A DNA stretch of 6,272 bases from the NCBI GenBank assembly GCA_017958765.1, contig JAGDBY010000023.1, positions 1 through 6,272 of the forward strand, read 5' to 3'. Source of the stretch: Bacteroidales bacterium. GTDB taxonomy: Bacteria; Bacteroidota; Bacteroidia; Bacteroidales; UBA932. Below the pieces are notes generated by a model. That model saw only the letters and a list, made by a program, of their open reading frames with translations, ran no database searches and was not told the DNA's origin. Shown here piece after piece: positions 1-5,789 of the stretch. Position 1 is the first letter of the stretch, and every line of letters starts with the position of its first letter. A program made the translations under genes and the position numbers.

Positions 1-548
1 CACCAACTGCGGCTCAAGCCGAGACCGCAGCTCCGGCACCCGCACCCGCCCCTGAAGAGCCTAAACCTGCTCCGAAGATTGTAGATACCGGATTCTCCAT
101 CAAGAATCTGATAAGCGAGATCGAGCAGGATGCCAATAGCGGAGCAAAGGCAGAAGACCGGGATGAAGAGCGTTCTCTGGAACCTGTTGATTCAGAGAAG
201 ATTGAGAAGGCTTGGAAAGAGGTTGTGGATTCTATCAAACAGCCGCGTCTCCAGGCAGAATTGAGCAGGTTTGTGCCTGTGTACAATGAGCAGGAGAATA
301 CCGCCACTCAGTATGTTTCCAACGCGAATCAGAAGAGCTGGATAATGTCCAACTGCTTCTTCGCCCTGGAGTCCGCTCTCCGCAAATCCCTCAGGAACAG
401 AGATACGAAGCTGATAATCGAAGTCCTTCCTGACACCGCACCGAAAGAAGTTAAACCCTATACCTCTTCAGAGATAGCTCAGGCAATGAGAGAGAAATCC
501 AAGGATATGAAGACCCTGGAGCAAACTTTTGAACTGGAATTGATGTAA
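1..548 (+). CDS. dnaX: DNA polymerase III subunit gamma/tau, C-terminal part (5' end outside window)
   Basis: Open reading frame entering from the left edge (first full codon at 3) and ending at TAA 546-548, giving 181 visible residues. The fragment begins with a linker rich in alanine and proline (roughly residues 5-25, with an AP repeat), then a charged stretch, then a folded-looking tail starting near the EKIEKAWKEVVDSIK segment. This tail, with its W-x-x-x-x-x-S-I-K-Q start, short beta-rich middle and an ending like TFELEL, resembles the C-terminal domain of Bacteroidota DnaX, the clamp-loader subunit that couples the polymerase III core to the replisome. The ATPase and zinc-binding domains that would prove the identity lie outside the window, so the call rests on the tail alone. 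The stop lies 2 bases before lptB, which suggests cotranscription. A different protein with a similar linker cannot be fully excluded. Confidence 0.72.
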   Translation, partial: PTAAQAETAAPAPAPAPEEPKPAPKIVDTGFSIKNLISEIEQDANSGAKAEDRDEERSLEPVDSEKIEKAWKEVVDSIKQPRLQAELSRFVPVYNEQENTATQYVSNANQKSWIMSNCFFALESALRKSLRNRDTKLIIEVLPDTAPKEVKPYTSSEIAQAMREKSKDMKTLEQTFELELM

Positions 549-550
549 TT

Positions 551-1297
551 ATGAGACTGCACTGTGAAAACCTCGTTAAGAAATACGGTATGCGTACCGT
601 AGTCAAAGGGGTGTCAATCGAAGTTAATCAAGGGGAGATTGTCGGTCTGCTCGGTCCTAACGGAGCAGGCAAGACCACCAGTTTCTATATGATCACCGGT
701 CTGATCAAGCCTAATGCGGGCCGTATCTTCCTGGACGATGATGAGATCACCGATCTTCCTATGTACAAGAGGTCTCAGAAAGGTCTGGGATATCTTGCCC
801 AGGAGGCGTCAGTCTTCAGGAAAATGAGTGTCGAGGACAACATTATGTCCATTATGGAGCTCTCCAACTTCACAAAAGAGGAGAGGGAAGAGAGGCTCGA
901 GTCGCTCATTGACGAGTTCGGCCTTCACAAAGTGCGCAAGAGTATGGGTATCCAGCTCTCGGGAGGCGAGAGGCGTCGCTGCGAAATTGCAAGGGCTCTC
1001 TCCATCAACCCTAAGTTCATCCTTCTGGATGAGCCGTTCGCAGGAGTGGACCCTATCGCAGTTGAGGATATTCAGCACATCATAGCAAAGCTCAAGACCA
1101 AGAACATAGGCATCATCATCACCGACCACAACGTCCACGAGACGCTGGCCATCACCGACAGAGCCTATCTGCTGTATGAGGGAGAGATTCTCAAGAGCGG
1201 TACCCCTGAGCAGCTTGCCAACGACCCTGATGTCCGCCGCAGGTACCTGGGACAGAATTTTGAATTGCGCAAGGCAGTTCTTCACGAGAGAAATTAA
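551..1297 (+). CDS. lptB: LPS export ABC transporter ATP-binding protein LptB
   Basis: Complete 248-residue ABC ATPase, about the usual length of LptB. Visible motifs in order: Walker A GPNGAGKT (35-42), Q-loop glutamine 84 in YLAQEASVFRK, signature LSGGE (136-140), Walker B FILLDEP with catalytic Glu161 (156-162), D-loop GVDP and the switch histidine 193 in ITDHNV. The Q-loop segment followed by MSVEDNI is characteristic of LptB rather than of amino-acid importers. LptB is the cytoplasmic ATPase that powers LptFG to extract lipopolysaccharide from the inner membrane and push it along the Lpt bridge, which fits a Gram-negative Bacteroidota cell. The start ATG lies 2 bases after the stop of the upstream gene, and no clear Shine-Dalgarno precedes it; translational coupling is likely. 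No lptC, lptA or lptF/G gene lies beside it here. Confidence 0.95.
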   Translation: MRLHCENLVKKYGMRTVVKGVSIEVNQGEIVGLLGPNGAGKTTSFYMITGLIKPNAGRIFLDDDEITDLPMYKRSQKGLGYLAQEASVFRKMSVEDNIMSIMELSNFTKEEREERLESLIDEFGLHKVRKSMGIQLSGGERRRCEIARALSINPKFILLDEPFAGVDPIAVEDIQHIIAKLKTKNIGIIITDHNVHETLAITDRAYLLYEGEILKSGTPEQLANDPDVRRRYLGQNFELRKAVLHERN

Positions 1298-1318
1298 TCT
1301 TATTCTAAAAATAGTACT

Positions 1319-1735
1319 ATGAAAAAATTTCTATCAGAATTCAAGGAATTTGCCATGAGAGGCAATGTTCTTGACATGGCAGTCGGTGTTGTTATCGGCG
1401 CTGCTTTCGGTAAGATCGTATCTTCTTTGGTAGCCGATATCTTCATGCCTATCATCAGCCTGATCGTAGGCGGTATTGACTTCACCACTTGGAAGTGGGT
1501 TTTGGTACAGGCAACAGAAGCTCGCCCTGAGGTGGCCATTACTTATGGAAACTTCATTCAGGTAATTTTTGACTTCATCATCATCGCTTGGGCTATCTTC
1601 CTGTTCATCAAGGGAATAAACAAGCTTACAGCTGCTAAGAAAGCTGAAGAGGCAGCCGCTCCTCAAGAGCCGGCACCTACTCCGGAAGAAATTCTTCTTC
1701 TCCGTGAAATCCGCGATCAGTTGAAGAATAAATAG
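1319..1735 (+). CDS. mscL: Large-conductance mechanosensitive channel MscL
   Basis: Complete 138-residue protein matching MscL in length and layout. It has an N-terminal amphipathic segment (1-14, MKKFLSEFKEFAMRGN), a first membrane helix at about 17-47 with the small-residue, valine-rich gate sequence AVGVVIGAAFGKIVSSLV, a periplasmic loop at about 50-77, a second membrane helix at about 78-101, and a cytoplasmic tail with an alanine/proline linker leading to the LLREIRDQL helix of the C-terminal bundle. MscL forms a homopentameric inner-membrane channel that opens under membrane tension and releases solutes during hypo-osmotic shock. The gene starts 21 bases after lptB and may be cotranscribed with it; I see no promoter or clear Shine-Dalgarno in that gap. 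It ends in two in-frame stops in tandem (TAG then TAA, 1733-1738), followed by a hairpin terminator. Confidence 0.97.
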   Translation: MKKFLSEFKEFAMRGNVLDMAVGVVIGAAFGKIVSSLVADIFMPIISLIVGGIDFTTWKWVLVQATEARPEVAITYGNFIQVIFDFIIIAWAIFLFIKGINKLTAAKKAEEAAAPQEPAPTPEEILLLREIRDQLKNK

Positions 1736-1750
1736 TAATTGAGAATATAG

Positions 1751-1782
1751 AAAAACCCCGACCTGAATGGCCGGGGTTTTTT
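1751..1782. terminator. Bidirectional intrinsic terminator between mscL and the NagB/LmbE-like gene
   Basis: The arms CCCCG-A-CC and GG-C-CGGGG form a stem with one A/C mismatch and a TGAAT loop. The stem is preceded by five A and followed by six T. The flanking A and T tracts make it a plausible Rho-independent terminator for mscL on the + strand and, read in reverse, for the operon ending at 1797 on the - strand. Its position between the two converging stop codons fits this role. Confidence 0.9.
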
Positions 1783-1796
1783 ATTATCCGAAAATC

Positions 1797-3707
1797 TTAA
1801 AGTTTCACGAACAGCTCTATAGCCTGGTATTCTGCCATTCCGAGAGCGTTGTAGAGGATAGCGGTGTTCTGTGTGCGCTCCTCCGCTCTCTGCCAGAATT
1901 CGCGAGGGTCGTTGCCAGGGAACGGCACGATGTCCTTTTGAGAGAGGTGGCGGAAGATTGCGTGACGTTTCTTGATAATCTCGCTAGGAGACAACGGAAC
2001 AGCCATATCTACCAGACCCGGATCCCACTCCATCCAAGCGCCGCGGTACAGCCATACGGTGCAGTGTTTAACCCAAGCCTCGTTGTCGAGTTGGTTGAGG
2101 GCCTTGATGACAGCCTCGGAGCATACTCTGTGTGTGCCGTGAGGGTCTGCCAAGTCGCCCGCCATATAGATCTGGTCCGGCTTGATCTGCTGGAGCAGGT
2201 TCTTGATAATCTCCACGTCTTCCTGTCCGCAAGGGTTCTTCTTGATGCCGCCTGACTCATAGAAAGGCAGATCAAGGAAGTGGGCGTTGGTGTCCACATT
2301 GATTCCGATAGAATCCAGTGCAGCCCTCGCCTCTGAACGGCGGATGGCTCCCTTGATGTTGAGAAGGGCTCTCGGCTCAGCCTGTCCCGGCTTCTTGGAG
2401 TCGATAAGCTTCTTGACCTCTTTCAGTCTGTCACCGTAGCCCAGCTGTTTGGCAGCGTCGATATGCTGCATCACAACAGAGTCGTGAACTGCGATGTTTC
2501 CTGAAGTCTGATAAGCCACGTGTACGTCGTGTCCCTGTTCTACAAGACGGATCAGGGTACCGCCCATAGAGATCACGTCATCATCAGGGTGAGGTGAGAA
2601 GATGATCACCTTCTTAGGGAAAGGCTTTGATTTAACAGGCCTTGTAGTGTCGTCAGCGTTAGGTTTTCCGCCAGGCCAGCCTGTAATTGTATGCTGAAGC
2701 TCGTTGAAAGCCTCGATATTCAACTTATCATAAGGACCGTAATCTGCAATCAGCTCATCCAGAGAATTCATCAGATAGTCGTTCAGAGTGAGCTTGAGAA
2801 TAGGCTTCTGGGTCTGCTGGCAGAGCCACAGGATAGCGCTTCTTTTCAGTTTTGAGGTCCAGTTGCATTTTCCGACCTTCCAAGGAGTAGCTTCACGCTT
2901 CAAGTTAGCAGCCGAATTGATGTCGGCAAAGAGCGTAACGTTAGGGTGAGCCTGGAAGTAGGAAGCAGGGCAGTTAGGTGATACCGCATCTTCAGAAGCC
3001 TGTTTAACGCAGGCTGCCTTGTCCTCTCCCCAAGCCATCAGGATGACCTGTTTTGCAGAAAGCATCGTGTTGAATCCCATCTTCACGGCAGCCTTAGGGG
3101 TAGCCACGAATTCGGTGATCAGTTTGGAAGCGATGGACTTACGGTATTGGTAAGAGAGCATGATGGCTTTGGTGCTGCCTTTGCCCGAACATCCAATCTC
3201 ATTCAGTCCGACTTCGCCCTGCTCGGTCATTCCGACCAGAAGAAGATCCATACCGGTAGCCGCCTTGTCGAATTCTGCACAGTGTTTCTCGATGTTTTTC
3301 TTTCTAGAGCAGCTAGGGATGTGAATGTTCTTCTCAGGAACGTCGATCTTAGAGAAGAATGTGCTGAAAAGGTTGTAAGACCTTGAGTTGACGTCAATCT
3401 TGTCGGTAGGCAAGTATTCGTCCGTAATGAAGAATTCAACGTTCTTAAAAGAGACTTTACCTCTCTTATAAGCGTCGATCAGAATCCCCTCGAGGGCAAC
3501 CGGAGTTGTACCGTTGGAGATACCTATCTTGAAAGTACCTTTTTTAGAAGAATTGATTTTTTTGATGACGATGTCTGCAATGTCTTTGCAGGCTGCTATT
3601 TCGTCTTTATAGATTTCCACCGGGATGTTCTCATACGCGTGTAGAATGTCGTAAGGAATATTCTCGGTAATTAAACCACCCTCTTTGAATGAGTCAATCT
3701 TTATCAT
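1797..3707 (-). CDS. NagB-like sugar-phosphate isomerase domain fused to a PIG-L/LmbE-type deacetylase domain
   Basis: A 636-residue two-domain protein. Residues about 25-270 resemble glucosamine-6-phosphate deaminase (NagB): a phosphate-binding SNGTTP (64-69), ITDEY with Asp96 matching the enolising aspartate, and GMTEQGEVGLNE (159-170) in place of the usual GxGxDGHIAFNE. In that motif the catalytic Asp and His appear as Gln163 and Glu165, while Glu170 remains. Residues about 365-600 form a PIG-L/LmbE N-deacetylase domain with zinc motif PHPDDD (372-377; His373, Asp375, Asp376) and the second metal site DPHGTHR (521-527, His526). Related fusions of about 640-660 residues are found in Bacteroides and relatives and are usually annotated as glucosamine-6-phosphate deaminase. 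A role in amino-sugar metabolism, with deacetylation as the better supported activity, is inferred; true deaminase activity is doubtful. It is the last gene of the - strand operon, 11 bases after the small membrane protein gene. The start ATG has an A/T-rich upstream and no Shine-Dalgarno. Confidence 0.88.
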   Translation of the reverse strand: MIKIDSFKEGGLITENIPYDILHAYENIPVEIYKDEIAACKDIADIVIKKINSSKKGTFKIGISNGTTPVALEGILIDAYKRGKVSFKNVEFFITDEYLPTDKIDVNSRSYNLFSTFFSKIDVPEKNIHIPSCSRKKNIEKHCAEFDKAATGMDLLLVGMTEQGEVGLNEIGCSGKGSTKAIMLSYQYRKSIASKLITEFVATPKAAVKMGFNTMLSAKQVILMAWGEDKAACVKQASEDAVSPNCPASYFQAHPNVTLFADINSAANLKREATPWKVGKCNWTSKLKRSAILWLCQQTQKPILKLTLNDYLMNSLDELIADYGPYDKLNIEAFNELQHTITGWPGGKPNADDTTRPVKSKPFPKKVIIFSPHPDDDVISMGGTLIRLVEQGHDVHVAYQTSGNIAVHDSVVMQHIDAAKQLGYGDRLKEVKKLIDSKKPGQAEPRALLNIKGAIRRSEARAALDSIGINVDTNAHFLDLPFYESGGIKKNPCGQEDVEIIKNLLQQIKPDQIYMAGDLADPHGTHRVCSEAVIKALNQLDNEAWVKHCTVWLYRGAWMEWDPGLVDMAVPLSPSEIIKKRHAIFRHLSQKDIVPFPGNDPREFWQRAEERTQNTAILYNALGMAEYQAIELFVKL

Positions 3708-3718
3708 TGTTATTAAAA

Positions 3719-3976
3719 TTATTTCAAAACATCGGTGCAGACCCTGCAGTCTCCGCAGCCAAGGTCGGCACAGGTAGGATTCTTCCCTCTGTGAGTCTTA
3801 CGCCACAGCTTGAGCTCCTCTTCTTTTGCGCATACGACTCCCCGTTTGCGGAGCTCTTTATTATGGCTGATTTCCCCGTCAGGGAATTGGCCGTCTTTGC
3901 GAAAAATGATGTTAAAACAGAGCCCCACAACAGCGACTGCCACCACAACAATGCTCAGTATTAACACTTTAGCCAT
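3719..3976 (-). CDS. Small single-pass membrane protein with a cysteine cluster, function unknown
   Basis: An 85-residue protein. Residues 4-25 form one hydrophobic helix rich in valine, alanine and isoleucine, which should anchor it in the membrane (or act as an uncleaved signal). A short polar region with GQFPDGEISHNKELRKRG follows, and the C-terminal end carries four cysteines spaced C-x4-C-x2-C-x2-C (69, 74, 77, 80), with further cysteines at 20 and 49. This spacing could bind a metal or an iron-sulfur cluster, but nothing proves it. I recall short Bacteroidota proteins of this style annotated only as membrane or secreted proteins, so it is probably conserved in the group. It starts 1 base after the nadE stop (TAA-A-ATG) and ends 11 bases before the NagB/LmbE-like gene, so it belongs to the operon. 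The tight spacing and membrane-helix-plus-cysteine pattern argue that it is a real gene. Confidence 0.8.
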   Translation of the reverse strand: MAKVLILSIVVVAVAVVGLCFNIIFRKDGQFPDGEISHNKELRKRGVVCAKEEELKLWRKTHRGKNPTCADLGCGDCRVCTDVLK

Positions 3977-3977
3977 T

Positions 3978-4817
3978 TTATATGCATTTAATCTCAGGAG
4001 CCAGAGGCTTCCCGCAGACGGTCAGTATAGGCGGAATCTGCATTATCTTGAATGCAGCGCCATTCTGCAAAGATATAATTCTTTCTATTAACTTGTCACT
4101 GATACCCCTCTGTATTAACTCCTGTTTTGTGGCGTTTTCTTCGTTTAAAGCGTGCAGAACAGGGTCAAGCTCCTCATAGGCAGGGAGAGAATCAGAGTCT
4201 TTCTGGCCCGTATGGAGCTCGGCTGAAGGGGCTTTGGTCATCGTAGATACCGGGATTCTGACCCCGTCTCTGTTGATGAACCGGGCCAGCTCATACACCT
4301 GAAGCTTGTAGAGATCGGCCAACACCATAATCGCTCCCGACAGGTCTCCGTAGAGGGTGCCGTATCCTACAGCCAATTCGCTTTTGTTGGAGGTGTTCAG
4401 CAGAAGATGTCCGAACTTGTTGGAGTATGCCATCAGAATGAGGCCACGGGTCCTGGCCTGTATATTCTCCTGAGCTACAGTCCATTTGCCGTCGGTGAAG
4501 AAACTCTTCATAGACTCCAAGCAGCTGTCGTAGATATCCTTGATAGGCACTATGTCATAGCCGATGCCGAGGTTTTCTGCAAGCTCCACTGCATCCTTTA
4601 CCGATCCGTCTGTAGAGAATGCTGACGGCATAAGCAGTCCGTGGACGTGTTCGGCGCCTAGGGCGTCAACGGCCAGGGCCGCTACTACGGCGGAGTCTAT
4701 ACCGCCTGACAGTCCCAGTACGGCGTCTTTTTTACCCGCCGAGGTGAAATAGTCTCTTATTTTGGTAATCAGTGTCTCGTAGGCCTTCTTGACAGGCAGT
4801 GACGGCTCCAGTATCAT
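3978..4817 (-). CDS. nadE: NAD+ synthase, synthetase domain only
   Basis: A 279-residue protein that converts deamido-NAD (nicotinate adenine dinucleotide) to NAD with ATP and an ammonia source, the last step of NAD synthesis in the cytoplasm. Motifs seen: ATP-pyrophosphatase loop SGGIDSA (37-43), QENIQARTRG (116-125), NTSNKSELAVGYGTLYGD (141-158), KAPSAEL (195-201) and YEELDPVL (214-221). These resemble the synthetase half of the glutamine-dependent enzymes more than the short E. coli type, yet no amidase domain is present, so it probably uses free ammonia or a separate glutaminase. The frame is open upstream to an ATG at 4880, but that would overlap prs by 62 bases with residues unlike the family. 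The ATG at 4817 gives a family-like start and lies 1 base after the prs stop (TAA-A-ATG), so I chose it. The gene is followed, 1 base after its stop, by the small membrane protein gene. Confidence 0.94.
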   Translation of the reverse strand: MILEPSLPVKKAYETLITKIRDYFTSAGKKDAVLGLSGGIDSAVVAALAVDALGAEHVHGLLMPSAFSTDGSVKDAVELAENLGIGYDIVPIKDIYDSCLESMKSFFTDGKWTVAQENIQARTRGLILMAYSNKFGHLLLNTSNKSELAVGYGTLYGDLSGAIMVLADLYKLQVYELARFINRDGVRIPVSTMTKAPSAELHTGQKDSDSLPAYEELDPVLHALNEENATKQELIQRGISDKLIERIISLQNGAAFKIMQIPPILTVCGKPLAPEIKCI

Positions 4818-4818
4818 T

Positions 4819-5775
4819 TTAGAAGATAAAAGTATCGCTGATGGCTTTATTCTCATACACTTTCTGCATAATGTCCGCAAAGAGCGGAGCTACAGAAAGA
4901 ACCGTAAACTTGCTCAGGTCCACATCCTCTCTCTTGGTAAGAGGAATGGTGTCTGACACTATGAACTCGCAGATAGCCGAAGAATTGATCCTCTCGTAAG
5001 CGTTGCCGCTCAGGACAGGGTGGGTGCAGATAGCCCTTACGCTCAGGGCGCCCTTCTCCATAAGCATATTTGCGCACTTGGTGATAGTGCCGGCAGTGTC
5101 GACCATATCGTCCACGATAACCACGTTTCTTCCCTCCACGTCACCGATAGCGGTCATACTTCCCACTACGTTGGCTTTCTCACGTGATTTGTGGCATATA
5201 ATCATAGGGCATCCCAGAATTCTCGAATAAGCGTTGGCGCGCTTTGCTCCTCCCATATCCGGGGAAGCGATGGACATATTCTCCAGCTTGAGTTCACGGA
5301 GATACGGCAGGAAGATAGTGCTGGCGTAAAGGTGATCCACAGGCATATCGAAGAATCCCTGAATCTGGTCGGCGTGAAGGTCGCAGGTCATAACGCGGTC
5401 TCAGCCAGAAGCCTGCAGAATGTTGGCTACCATCTTGGCGCCGATGCTCACTCTCGGTCTGTCTTTGCGGTCCTGTCTTGCCCATCCGAAATAAGGGATT
5501 ACGGCAATCACCTTGTATGCTGAAGCTCTGTGAGCTGCATCGATCATAAGGAGCAGTTCGAACAGATTCTCTGTAGGAGGAAACGTAGACTGAACGATGA
5601 ATACGGTGGCTCCGCGGACACTCTCGGTGAAAGCAGGCTGAAACTCTCCGTCGCTGAAGGTGGTGATCTCAGCTTTTCCCAATTCCAAATTCAACTGAGC
5701 GGCGATTTTCTCTGCCAGATATCTGCTCTCACGGCAAGAAAAAACCTTCATTTGGTTACCCTGAATTTTATCCAT
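4819..5775 (-). CDS. prs: Ribose-phosphate pyrophosphokinase (PRPP synthase), interrupted by one in-frame TGA
   Basis: The full frame spans 318 codons before the TAA stop, the normal length of Prs, which makes PRPP from ribose 5-phosphate and ATP for nucleotide, NAD, histidine and tryptophan synthesis. Motifs: FSDGE (40-44), PYFGWARQDRKDRPRVSIGAK (94-114) with the ATP-binding Arg100-Gln101, DLHADQIQGFF with catalytic His134 (132-142), the flexible-loop KSREKANVVGSM (196-207) and the PRPP loop VVIVDDMVDTAGT (218-230). Codon 125 is TGA, between QASG and DRVMT, so a plain reading gives a 124-residue piece (5401-5775) and a C-terminal frame that can only restart at the internal ATG at 5391. Both pieces are in the same frame and otherwise well conserved, with no other defect. 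The first piece alone lacks the histidine and PRPP loop and should be inactive. The start at 5775 leaves 8 residues before the usual MKVF-like beginning; the ATG at 5751, preceded by AGGG, is an alternative. Confidence 0.93.
5401..5403 (-). other. In-frame TGA codon within prs
   Basis: Read on the - strand the codons are GCT TCT GGC TGA GAC CGC GTT ATG. The site corresponds to a loop position just before the conserved strand that leads into DLHA, where relatives carry a variable small or hydrophobic residue. A single base change from TGC, TGT, TGG, GGA, CGA, TCA or TTA would create it. No other gene in the window has an internal TGA. Confidence 0.95.
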
Positions 5776-5789
5776 GTTATGATAATGTG

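Noticed and set aside
14..307. A 97-residue open frame on the - strand rich in serine, glycine and alanine
   Set aside because: It is the reverse reading of the alanine/proline linker of the dnaX fragment, whose codon bias creates a low-complexity shadow.
809..1285. A 158-residue open frame on the - strand opposite lptB
   Set aside because: It lies wholly within a gene with complete ABC ATPase motifs and has no recognisable features of its own.
1767..2255. A 162-residue open frame on the + strand antisense to the NagB/LmbE-like gene
   Set aside because: It overlaps a well supported coding region on the other strand, shows no recognisable domain, and starts inside the terminator region.
3714..3721. 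TAATTTTA on the - strand, close to the Bacteroidota -7 promoter motif TAnnTTTG, before the NagB/LmbE-like gene
   Set aside because: The last base differs, no TTTG lies at the expected distance upstream, and it is only a few bases from the start codon.
4818..4880. Longer nadE reading starting at the ATG at 4880
   Set aside because: It would overlap prs by 62 bases and add 21 residues unlike the family; the ATG at 4817 directly after the prs stop is a better start.
4819..5391. The C-terminal prs frame as an independent gene starting at the ATG at 5391
   Set aside because: The ATG lies within a conserved strand next to DLHA, has no ribosome site, and the N-terminal half needed for ATP binding would be missing.
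5365..5403. Possible bacterial selenocysteine insertion hairpin after the TGA in prs
   Set aside because: By eye I find only a 4-base GCGT/ACGC pairing with a long loop downstream of the TGA, too weak to support a SECIS element; a folding program could test this properly.
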